DNA of 64,000 bases, taken from contig NC_014306.1 of NCBI RefSeq assembly GCF_000196615.1, forward strand, positions 4,340,001 to 4,404,000. The letters run 5' to 3'. This DNA is from Erwinia billingiae Eb661. Its GTDB lineage: Bacteria > Pseudomonadota > Gammaproteobacteria > Enterobacterales > Enterobacteriaceae. The notes under the pieces were generated by a model. It saw nothing but the letters and a program-made list of their open reading frames with translations, was not told the origin of the DNA and ran no database searches. This document shows, one piece after another, positions 50,795 through 58,926 of the stretch. Position 1 is the first letter of the stretch. Each line of letters begins with the position of its first letter. Made by a program: the position numbers and the translations under genes.

Positions 50795-53700
50795 GTGAAT
50801 AAATTCATCAGGGCACTGGGAATACTGCTCCTGCTGCTGGCTATCGCCGTCGTGGTGATCGGTATGATCTCGCAGTACGGCGTGTTTTCTTCGTCCGGAA
50901 AGGGTGCCGGCATTTTAATCTCCCTGCTGGCCATCGTGCCGATCGTCGCTGTTATTGCGGTCTTTTTATCCCTCGCCACCACGTCGGCCAGCTGGCGAGC
51001 GCCGGTTCGTCCGAATAGCACACAGGCGGGTGACGATTCGGATCGCCCTGTTGTAAAAGCGTCAATTGATTTCATAAGCTTGAAATCAACACTCCAGCAC
51101 CACTTCGGCAAGCGCTGGAAACGCAAACTCCCCTGGCTGCTGGTAATGGGGCGTGTGGATGATGTAGATCAGGTCGCGCCGGGTCTGACTGAATCTGGCT
51201 GGATGACGGTCGGCAGTACCGTGCTGTTATGGGGTGGTTCACTCGCGGCAGGTGGCAATCCGGCCGATCTTCAGGCGTTACGCAGGCTGCGTCGCTACGC
51301 GCCTGCCGATGCGCTGATCTGGGTTAGCCAGGAAGCACACTATAGCCAGCCGGTGCAGGCAGACTCCGCGCTTCGCGGCTATGAGTTTGTCCGCCACCAG
51401 CTGCGCTGGGAAATGCCGGTATATCTGCTGGATCGGTCTGAAGATCTCTGGCCGCAGCCAGAACGTCCTGTGCAGCTGGCTGGGGTATTACAGAACAAAA
51501 GACTGACGCCTGAATCTTTATCGTCCTACGTTCAATCTCTGCTTCCCGCGCTTCGTGTCCGTGGCATGGCCCAAATCAGCAAGAACCTGAGCCATGCGTT
51601 TCTCCTGCAACTTGCCTGTGATTTAAAAGCCCGTTTGCCCCGCTGGATTGATGGTTTCAAGCCTTTGTTGAATAGCTACTGTCCGATGCCTTTGTATGGC
51701 GTGGTGTTTTCACCGTCGCTGAAGTTGCGGGCATACGGCCCGCATGAACGTGCTGACTCACCGGTCTGGCGCGAGTTGTCTGCAGGTATTTGCCGCCAAG
51801 CCGGTCGTCCGGTCGGGCTAACGCTGCGTGCGGTGACGCAGTGGGGAGTCGCTCTCGCGGTGCTGGTTTTTGCGCTGGGCACGCTGGTATCCGGCATCAG
51901 CAATTACCGGCTGGTGAGCCGCAGCCTGGAGCATGTTCAGCAGACGAAAACCTCGCCTTCGCCTGAAGCTCTGCATTCGCTGCAACAGACTCTGCAAACC
52001 TTGCTGACTCAGCAGCAACAGGGTACACCGCTGTATCGTCGTTTTGGTCTGGACACAACGGATGCGCTTCTCCCTGCGCTCTGGCCGGAATATAGCGCGC
52101 TGGCGCAACGGCTTATCGTGCAACCGGCGCAGCAACAGCTTCACGCCATGTTGATGTTACCCAGGCCTGACTATGACGCCTTGAAAACCTATCTGATGCT
52201 GGCCCAGCCAGACAAAGCCGCCGGTGAAGTAGCGCAGCGCTATTTAGCGCAGCAGCTGACGCCGTTGCTGAAAAACGTCGCGCCGCAGGACATCACTTTT
52301 ATGACCGCGCATTTCGCCCGGCATCCTGAGTGGAAAATCACGCCGGACAACGGGGTTGTCACCCAGGCGCGTTCGGCCCGACTCAATGCCATGAGCGGCG
52401 CTGATGAAGAGCAAAAGCTTTATGCCTCGCTGATTTATCGCGCCTCACTTAATTACGTAAACCTGTCGCTGACGCAGCTTTTAGACGGTCAGGAGACGGG
52501 TGGCATGTTTACCCTCGGCGCCGACGTGCCGGGCATTTTCACGCGGCAGGCATATGAAGGTGCCATTGCGCCGGAGATTGCCGCGCTGGTCACCAGGCGT
52601 CAGGAGCAGGTCGGCTGGGTACTGGCAGAACCGGGACATCCGCTGGAAACCGCACGCTCACCCGCCGCTTTCGGTGAGCGCTTAACGGCGCGGTATTTTG
52701 CTGAATACGGGACCGCCTGGCAGAAAACGCTGAACCAGCTGAAGGCACATACGGTGGCGGATCCGGTGGCACAGTTGACGCTGGCCTCCGACGTCAGCCG
52801 TTCACCGCAGATCGCGTTGATGAAACAGCTGGCCTGGCAGGGACTGGCGGGCCCGGACGAACGTCGGGGTGAACTGCATCCTGCCCTGGAGCCTGTGTTT
52901 GCCGGCATCGTCTCGATGGCGACCGGCGCGGGGAAACGAAATGGTATTACGCTGTCTGCCTGGCGGTCACAAACGGCCGGACTGCGCGACAGGATGCGCA
53001 GCCTGTCGTCGGCCACCGGCGGAACGGCGGCGCTCTCACAGTCGGTATTTCGCGGTACGCAGATTGATAACAGCGTCGCTGAGTTACCCGCTCGCCTGCG
53101 TGCTCAGCTCGGTAGCGGCTGGCAGCCAATGGCACAGGCGCTGTTTTTGGCTCCGCTGAGCCAGACATGGAAAGGCGTAATGAGCACTGGGGTAAAAGGC
53201 ATGGACGCGCAGTGGCAGCAGCAGATTGCCGCAGCATGGCACAAAGAATTTGATCACACCTTCCCGTTCGCCGACAGCCCGAAAGATGCCTCTCTGGCCG
53301 CGCTAAACGATTTTATTCATCCGCAGAGCGGCCTGATTGCCAGATTCATCCGCCAACATCTGAACGGCGTACTGGAATACAAAGGCAACCGCTGGCAGAA
53401 GGCGGACAAGCTGCCGCCGGGAATAACGGTGAACGCCGCCTTTCTTAACAAACTGAACCAACTCGACCGCGTAGGCCATGCGCTTAACGACAGCGGCTGG
53501 AGTTTTCGTTTCAGGCTGCAGGCGGGTACGGCGCGTGACGTGGTGCGGACCGAACTGCGCATCGACGGTCAGAAGTTGACGTACTTCAATCAGATGCCTT
53601 CATGGCAGGCATTTCAGTGGCCGGGCGATACCTATTCTCCCGGCGCATCGCTGGTGTGGAGCAGCGTGCGGGCCGGTGCGCGACTTTACTTTGATACGCG

Positions 53701-53893
53701 CGGCGTCTGGGGATTTTACCGGCTGCTAAAGCAGGCCAATGTCACGCAGTTGGACGCGACGCATTATCAGCTGAGATGGATTGCACAAGACGGTCTGCCG
53801 CTCAATTACCGGCTGGCCTTTAGCGCCGGTAACGATCCGCTCAGCTTGCTGAAGCTCGAGGGTTTCAGCTTTCCCAACACCATTTTCCGCTAA
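50795..53893 (+). CDS. tssM: TssM (IcmF-like) T6SS membrane-complex protein, apparently without Walker A
   Basis: 1032 residues from a GTG start, a little short for TssM (usually 1100-1300). TM helices lie at about 6-28, 41-62 and 350-372, with a large periplasmic C-terminal part (GWSFRFRLQAGTARDVVRTELRIDGQ, FQWPGDTYSPGASLVW, WGFYRLLKQANV) characteristic of IcmF/TssM. Where most TssM proteins have the NTP-binding loop, this one has LLVMGRVDDVDQVAPGLTESG, with no GxxxxGK(S/T). Some T6SS classes tolerate loss of this ATPase site. It anchors the T6SS in the inner membrane and spans to TssJ, which is not seen here. Confidence 0.85.
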   Translation: MNKFIRALGILLLLLAIAVVVIGMISQYGVFSSSGKGAGILISLLAIVPIVAVIAVFLSLATTSASWRAPVRPNSTQAGDDSDRPVVKASIDFISLKSTLQHHFGKRWKRKLPWLLVMGRVDDVDQVAPGLTESGWMTVGSTVLLWGGSLAAGGNPADLQALRRLRRYAPADALIWVSQEAHYSQPVQADSALRGYEFVRHQLRWEMPVYLLDRSEDLWPQPERPVQLAGVLQNKRLTPESLSSYVQSLLPALRVRGMAQISKNLSHAFLLQLACDLKARLPRWIDGFKPLLNSYCPMPLYGVVFSPSLKLRAYGPHERADSPVWRELSAGICRQAGRPVGLTLRAVTQWGVALAVLVFALGTLVSGISNYRLVSRSLEHVQQTKTSPSPEALHSLQQTLQTLLTQQQQGTPLYRRFGLDTTDALLPALWPEYSALAQRLIVQPAQQQLHAMLMLPRPDYDALKTYLMLAQPDKAAGEVAQRYLAQQLTPLLKNVAPQDITFMTAHFARHPEWKITPDNGVVTQARSARLNAMSGADEEQKLYASLIYRASLNYVNLSLTQLLDGQETGGMFTLGADVPGIFTRQAYEGAIAPEIAALVTRRQEQVGWVLAEPGHPLETARSPAAFGERLTARYFAEYGTAWQKTLNQLKAHTVADPVAQLTLASDVSRSPQIALMKQLAWQGLAGPDERRGELHPALEPVFAGIVSMATGAGKRNGITLSAWRSQTAGLRDRMRSLSSATGGTAALSQSVFRGTQIDNSVAELPARLRAQLGSGWQPMAQALFLAPLSQTWKGVMSTGVKGMDAQWQQQIAAAWHKEFDHTFPFADSPKDASLAALNDFIHPQSGLIARFIRQHLNGVLEYKGNRWQKADKLPPGITVNAAFLNKLNQLDRVGHALNDSGWSFRFRLQAGTARDVVRTELRIDGQKLTYFNQMPSWQAFQWPGDTYSPGASLVWSSVRAGARLYFDTRGVWGFYRLLKQANVTQLDATHYQLRWIAQDGLPLNYRLAFSAGNDPLSLLKLEGFSFPNTIFR

Positions 53894-53906
53894 CGCAGGC
53901 ACTGAC

Positions 53907-55682
53907 ATGGAAGACGATTTCTTAAAATATTTTGACGGCGAGATGCGCTATCTGAAGGAGGCCGGGCTGGAGTTCTCGCAGGCGTTTCCGGAACTGGGCC
54001 GCACGTTGGGTCTGGACGGCAGTCCGGTTCCGCGCGATGAATCCGTGGAGCGGCTGTTTCAGGGCTTTTCGCTAATGATGGCAAAACTGCGGCAGAAGAT
54101 TGATGACGATATTCCCGAACTGACTGAACCGCTGCTCTCGCATCTGCTGCCGGTGATCAACCGCACCCTGCCCTCGATCGCGGTTGTCGAACTGATGCCC
54201 GCCGCGCCAGAACTGCATGTGCGCGAGGAAGTGCTGCCTGCTGAAAGCGAACTTTATACCCAGCCGCTGGGCAATGACCAACAGCGCTGCGCCTATCGCA
54301 CGGTCCGCGACCTGAAGCTACATCCGTTTGCGCTAGATAGCGTTGCGGTATTCACCCTGCAGGAAGGTCAGCAGGCGCTGCGGCTGCGCTTCACCCTGCC
54401 CGCTCTCACCGAAATCCGCCCTGCCGACTGGCAGAACATCAGCCTGTATCTCAATGGAGATCGCGTGCTGCAGTCTGCGCTGTATCTCGCGCTCAGCCGT
54501 CAGGTGAAAGGCATAGGCGTGCGGTTCTGGCAGAACGCGACCGACCTGATGCCGGTAGATGCGACGTTTATGCCGCGCTGGCAGGCTGAAGCCGACGCCT
54601 CACTGTGGCCCGAGAGCGACAGCCCGGCGCTGTGCGGCGAAGTGAGACCGTGGCTGGAGTATTTTACCGCGCCGGAACGTTATTTCTTTATGCAGTTGCA
54701 GGGACTGGAGACCCTGACTTTCCCGCCGGATACCACGTCGTTTGATATTGAGGTGACGCTCAGCGAACGCTGGCCGTATGATTTGTCGGTGCCTCCGGAC
54801 GCCCTCCGCATGCACTGCGTGCCGGTGATCAACCTGTTCCGCCTGCTGGCGCAGCCGCTGGCCGTGACCACCGCGGTCAGCGATTACCGGCTGCGGCCGC
54901 ACCGCCTGAAAGACGGCCATACCGAGATCTATGCGGTGAATGACGTGGTGCAAGTGACCGAAGACAACACCGAATTCAGCTACGTCCCCTACAGCCATTT
55001 CCGTCATAAAGGCGGCATGCTGAAATATGCCAAAAGCTGGCCCGAACGTTATTACCACACCCGCCTGTATCGTGGACCTTCCGGGCTGAATGAAACCATT
55101 CTGACGCTGGGTGGCCGGACGCATGCAGAACAAAACGGTGTGAAGATGCGCCTGAACATGACCTGCACCAGCGGCGCATACCCGCGCATGGCGTTGCAGG
55201 CCAGCGTATACGACGGCGACATGGCCCCTAGCAACCTTGAGCTGAAGTGTGCCACCCGCACGCGCCCTTCGATGCCGTATTACCCGCTGACAGACGCACT
55301 TTATCAGTGGCAGGTGCTGTCGCTGCTGCATCCGCAGGCCATCGCCGGGCTGATGGAGATTGGCACGCTGCGTCACGCGCTTGGTTTGCTGGACTGGACA
55401 AACAGTGCAGGTAACGCCCGCCGCATCGCGGGCATTACGCATGTTGAATACGATCCCTCACATTACCCTGCCGAAGGCTGGCACGGCGTGGCGATCCGCA
55501 TCACGCTGGATGAAACGCAGTTCTGCGGACAGGGGGACGCCCTGCTATTCAGTGAGGTGCTGGAACAGTTTTACACCCAGTACGCCGATATCCGACGCTT
55601 CACGCAGCTGACGGTGACGCTCAGTCATTCCGGCAGACAATGGGTTTGGCCCGAGCGACGCTTAACACGGATTTTGTTCTGA
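53907..55682 (+). CDS. tssF: TssF (VasA-like) T6SS baseplate protein
   Basis: 591 residues, the standard TssF length. It has the N-terminal FLKYFDGEMRYLKEAGLEFSQAFPELG typical of the family, then DDIPELTEPLLSHLLPVINRTLPSIAVVEL. Central GLETLTFPPDTTSFDIEVTLSERW and INLFRLLAQPLAVT, and a late GLLDWTNSAGNARRIAGI, complete the match. TssF forms the wedge of the baseplate with TssG, encoded next, and TssK/TssE (absent here). Fourteen bases separate it from tssM. Confidence 0.9.
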   Translation: MEDDFLKYFDGEMRYLKEAGLEFSQAFPELGRTLGLDGSPVPRDESVERLFQGFSLMMAKLRQKIDDDIPELTEPLLSHLLPVINRTLPSIAVVELMPAAPELHVREEVLPAESELYTQPLGNDQQRCAYRTVRDLKLHPFALDSVAVFTLQEGQQALRLRFTLPALTEIRPADWQNISLYLNGDRVLQSALYLALSRQVKGIGVRFWQNATDLMPVDATFMPRWQAEADASLWPESDSPALCGEVRPWLEYFTAPERYFFMQLQGLETLTFPPDTTSFDIEVTLSERWPYDLSVPPDALRMHCVPVINLFRLLAQPLAVTTAVSDYRLRPHRLKDGHTEIYAVNDVVQVTEDNTEFSYVPYSHFRHKGGMLKYAKSWPERYYHTRLYRGPSGLNETILTLGGRTHAEQNGVKMRLNMTCTSGAYPRMALQASVYDGDMAPSNLELKCATRTRPSMPYYPLTDALYQWQVLSLLHPQAIAGLMEIGTLRHALGLLDWTNSAGNARRIAGITHVEYDPSHYPAEGWHGVAIRITLDETQFCGQGDALLFSEVLEQFYTQYADIRRFTQLTVTLSHSGRQWVWPERRLTRILF

Positions 55683-56707
55683 TGACGATGGGAGATAACG
55701 AGAAGCGCCTGAACGCATTCTGGCGCGACAAGGACGGCAACGACCGGGCGCACGCATTTAACTTCTATCGCTTCTGCCAGCTTTTGGAGAAACAGCTGTC
55801 GGACCTGAAACCCATCGGCAGTACTTTCTCGCCGAAAAATGACGCTGTGCGCTTTCGCCCGCATCCGGGCATGGGTTTTCCGGTCAGCGAGCTTAAGGCG
55901 GTGGAAACCGATCCCGAACGACCCGATGCCCCGCCGACGGTACGCACCACCTTTATGGGGCTGTACGGCGTGGATTCGCCACTGCCGACGGGCTACATCG
56001 ATGACATCGCCCAAAAGCGAGAAGGCCACGAGGCGCAGGAAGCCTTTCTGGACATCTTTAACCACCGGATGATGACGCAGTTCTACCGCATCTGGCGAAA
56101 GTACAGCTACCCCGCCACCTTTGAAGACGGCGGTACTGACAAAACCTCTCGCAGCCTGATGGCCCTGACCGGCATCACCGACAGGTGCGACGTTTCCGCC
56201 TCGCGACTGCTGGCAATACTTCAACCGCTGGTCCTAACCACCCGCACGGAAGAAGGCATTGCCAGCGTGATCCGCTCGCAGGCCCCGAATACGCAGGTTG
56301 TCGTGAAGCCGCATAAGGTAACGCAGATGCCCGTCGGGAAGCGGGCCAGATTCTCGATTTCAGATCGGCAAAGGTTGGGCGATCACTTAGTGCTTGGCAG
56401 CATGATGTCCGATGCCAACTACTGCATTGGCGTGGAGATGTTTACCGAGGATGCGAACGAGGCCAAAGGCTGGCTTCCCGGCGGGCAGCTTAGGGAAGAC
56501 GTATTTACTTTGCTGCGGGTGTATTTGGGGTGTGATTACGACGCGAGTTTGGAGCTGACCATTCCGATGAGGTTAGCTCCGGTGCCACGGCTGGGGGAGC
56601 GGTCGCTGCTAATGGGGTATAACGTGGTGCTGGGGTTGAGGGAGGATAATTTGGGGGAGATGGCTGAGAGGGTGACGATGAGGGTTGGGAGAATTCGGAA
56701 AAAATGA
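55682..56707 (+). CDS. tssG: TssG (VasB-like) T6SS baseplate protein
   Basis: About 341 residues. Family features are FNFYRFCQLLEKQ (the F-x-x-x-x-LLE motif), PIGSTFSPKNDAVRFRPHPGMGFPVSE, TTFMGLYGVDSPLPTGYIDDI and FNHRMMTQFYRIWRKY. Near the end is GWLPGGQLREDVFTLLRVYLGCDYDASLEL. I place the start at 55682 where ATGA overlaps the tssF stop; an in-frame ATG at 55640 would add 14 residues and neither has a ribosome site. The last 100 bases are G-rich on the coding strand with different codon choice (AGG, GGG) from the rest. It is the last T6SS structural gene visible. Confidence 0.87.
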   Translation: MTMGDNEKRLNAFWRDKDGNDRAHAFNFYRFCQLLEKQLSDLKPIGSTFSPKNDAVRFRPHPGMGFPVSELKAVETDPERPDAPPTVRTTFMGLYGVDSPLPTGYIDDIAQKREGHEAQEAFLDIFNHRMMTQFYRIWRKYSYPATFEDGGTDKTSRSLMALTGITDRCDVSASRLLAILQPLVLTTRTEEGIASVIRSQAPNTQVVVKPHKVTQMPVGKRARFSISDRQRLGDHLVLGSMMSDANYCIGVEMFTEDANEAKGWLPGGQLREDVFTLLRVYLGCDYDASLELTIPMRLAPVPRLGERSLLMGYNVVLGLREDNLGEMAERVTMRVGRIRKK

Positions 56708-56732
56708 AAACTAATTAATGATGGAGTGCTAA

Positions 56733-56918
56733 ATGCTGAATGTCATTTTGGAAGGGGAAGCGGGCGGAAATGCTACTACTGCGTGTCGCAATAAGGTGAA
56801 CCACCCTATTAAAACGCTACCAGAAAAATCCAAAGGCTATCTGGATGTTTATGCGGTTATAGGTTAGTGGAAAGGATTTCGCTACACCGGGAATCTGTTT
56901 TGGACAGATGTTGTTTAA
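56733..56918 (+). pseudogene. Small frame interrupted by an in-frame TAG, downstream of tssG
   Basis: From ATG 56733 (GGAG eight bases upstream) 44 codons run to TAG at 56865-56867. The same frame continues after the stop with WKGFRYTGNLFWTDVV to TAA at 56916-56918. The read-through product is not recognised. It could be a short decayed T6SS-associated gene, or a real 44-residue protein followed by chance codons. Its position directly after tssG suggests it marks the breakpoint of the T6SS locus. Confidence 0.35.
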
Positions 56919-57023
56919 CGCTACGAATTCTTGACGTCTCACAAATTTTTAAACGAACGGGCGTTGAATTACATATTTTTTACGAGCATGATCGCACCAA
57001 CTTGAACTTATTAACCTTTCACT

Positions 57024-57896
57024 ATGATCTCACGTAAAGCACTGCAAACAGCAATTTCCAATGTGGCGGTCTGGCGCAATGGCGATCAGCGTGCACCACA
57101 CAAGCCGCTGCTATTACTCTATGTTCTGTCTCAGTACCTGAAGGGCCATTCCCGACTCTTCGACTATGGACAAGACATCCACGAGCCGCTGACAAAATTG
57201 CTGGCTGATTTCGGTCCTAAACGGCGAGACTACTACGCGAATATGCCTTTCTGGAGATTGAGGACTGACGGGTTTTGGAATTTGGAAAATACTGAGGGTT
57301 GTAAGCCACGTAAGGGCAACATGCAGCCTACGAAACGTGAGCTGATTGAGAATCATGTTTCAGGCGGTTTTGATGAAAGCAGCTACCAGATCCTTCGTCA
57401 AGCTCCAGGAATGATTAATAAGTTGGCACAGCAGATTATGACTGAACACTTCCCTGAAAGTCTTCAAATACGTCTGGCAGACCGTCTGGGTTTTGATTTT
57501 ACATCGCTAATGAAAGCCCGTGATCCCCGTTTCAGAGAAATTGTTTTACGCGCTTATCACTCACGCTGTGCTTTTTGCGGCTACGATCTTCGGCTTGATG
57601 GCGCACTTGTAGGATTGGAAGCGGCACATATCCGATGGAAGCAATATGGCGGACCATGTGAGGTTAACAACGGGCTGGCACTCTGTTCCCTTCATCATTC
57701 TGCATTTGATATGGGAGCAATAGGAATAGATGAGCATATGACCATCCGTATTTCTGGTGGAGTAAACAGAAGCCCCGTTGTGGATCACCTTTTCTGGCAA
57801 CGACACGGGGAACAACTTTATTTGCCGCAAGATAAAGTTTACTGGCCAGCGGATTGTTTTATTGAATGGCATCAGAGTCAGGTTTTTAAGAGCTGA
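57024..57896 (+). CDS. Phosphorothioate-DNA-dependent HNH restriction endonuclease (type IV, SBD-HNH)
   Basis: 290 residues. The N-terminal part resembles the sulfur-binding domain of ScoMcrA-type enzymes (RAPHKPLLLLYVLSQYLKG at about 23-41, then PFWRLRTDGFWNLE). The C-terminal HNH nuclease has zinc-type cysteines at 182 and 185 (CAFC) and 221 (LC). The His-Asn-His set lies in EAAHIRWKQYGGP (His 202), VNNGLALC (Asn 215/216) and LHHSAFDMG (His 224/225). Such enzymes cleave DNA carrying Dnd-type phosphorothioate, restricting incoming modified DNA. No dnd modification genes are in view, as expected for a type IV enzyme. It is followed by an AT-rich membrane-protein gene 41 bp later. Confidence 0.82.
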   Translation: MISRKALQTAISNVAVWRNGDQRAPHKPLLLLYVLSQYLKGHSRLFDYGQDIHEPLTKLLADFGPKRRDYYANMPFWRLRTDGFWNLENTEGCKPRKGNMQPTKRELIENHVSGGFDESSYQILRQAPGMINKLAQQIMTEHFPESLQIRLADRLGFDFTSLMKARDPRFREIVLRAYHSRCAFCGYDLRLDGALVGLEAAHIRWKQYGGPCEVNNGLALCSLHHSAFDMGAIGIDEHMTIRISGGVNRSPVVDHLFWQRHGEQLYLPQDKVYWPADCFIEWHQSQVFKS

Positions 57897-57937
57897 ATGT
57901 TTGATATTCAATTTTTTATTAGAAAGGATAGAAAAGC

Positions 57938-58603
57938 ATGAGTGTAAGATATATCAATATATTAAAATCCATTGAAATTACAGAAAAAAGAAGGAAATCT
58001 CGCAAGAGAAATTACAAAAGCGACTTGCGATGTTTTTTCATAATCTTAGCATTAGGATTATCGTCAATAGCAATGGTTTTTATATATTACCTTACAAAAA
58101 TAGAATGGTTGAAATTAGCCAGTCTATTTCTTTTGTTATTAGTTTACCTCACAGCACCAGTCATGCAGATTTATAGTGCCTATAGATATCGTTCTAAAAT
58201 AAAAAGGTCTTTTACTTTACCATTATGCGAGTCTCTTAATCTCAATATAAAAACAGAATTATCAGTAGATACAGTGCATTTCCCTGCACTGAAGGAATTA
58301 ACAAGGGAGGAGTTAGAGTTAGGATTATTAGAGATAAAAAATGAAAGGGCATTACTGGAGAAAAGGATGAATATTATGATCGGCCCTATCGATAAACTAG
58401 GCATCCTCCCAGGCATCGTCGCAACTATTACTGCTATGACAAAAATACCGGAAAGCTATAGCTGGGTTTCTGCCATAGCTTACGGATATATGGGGTTGTC
58501 GATTTTTTCATTATTCTTTTATCAACTAATTATGCGTTATGAAAGGATGATTGCACTGACTGAGTTGGCTCTGGAAAGTAAATCTCCCCCTTTAACCACT
58601 TAA
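57938..58603 (+). CDS. AT-rich multi-TM protein next to restriction genes
   Basis: 221 residues, unrecognised. A basic N-terminus (TEKRRKSRKRNYKS) is followed by two close TM helices at about 31-50 and 57-80. A soluble segment of some 75 residues with an acidic helix (LTREELELGLLEIKNERALLEKR) leads to two more TM helices (about 152-172 and 178-200). AAAGGA precedes the ATG. Very low GC compared with the hsd genes. The layout (TM pair, cytosolic helix, TM pair) and its place between two restriction systems suggest a membrane effector or passenger of a defence island, but there is no motif to confirm it. Confidence 0.6.
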   Translation: MSVRYINILKSIEITEKRRKSRKRNYKSDLRCFFIILALGLSSIAMVFIYYLTKIEWLKLASLFLLLLVYLTAPVMQIYSAYRYRSKIKRSFTLPLCESLNLNIKTELSVDTVHFPALKELTREELELGLLEIKNERALLEKRMNIMIGPIDKLGILPGIVATITAMTKIPESYSWVSAIAYGYMGLSIFSLFFYQLIMRYERMIALTELALESKSPPLTT

Positions 58604-58926
58604 TGAAATTTTCAGGACGGGCAACGTCTCTACCTAGATCTCAGCAGACAATGCCCCACGCATTTTCGACTCGTGCCTGAAACCGACTTTGTTTTAATCG
58701 CGCTATATTGGATGAAAGCTAGCAGGCCAGTTAGTGTCAACATCACTATGTGTTTATCAATCAGGATCAGATCATGATTTCCAAAAAATGAACACAGAAA
58801 CCGCGGAATTCTTCCTAACGAAGAATGATTTTACCAATTGCAGCCCAAAACATCATTTCAGGTCATTACGTAATGCACTTATCTGTGTAAAATCAGAGCT
58901 AACCCAATATCGTGGAGTGTTCTGCT
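58604..58926. other. Intergenic region upstream of hsdR
   Basis: 323 bp presumably holding the hsd promoter. A TATATT box near 58705 has no good -35 partner. A plus frame at 58734-58958 runs into hsdR in another frame without ribosome site and is not called. No operator or repeat seen. Confidence 0.45.
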
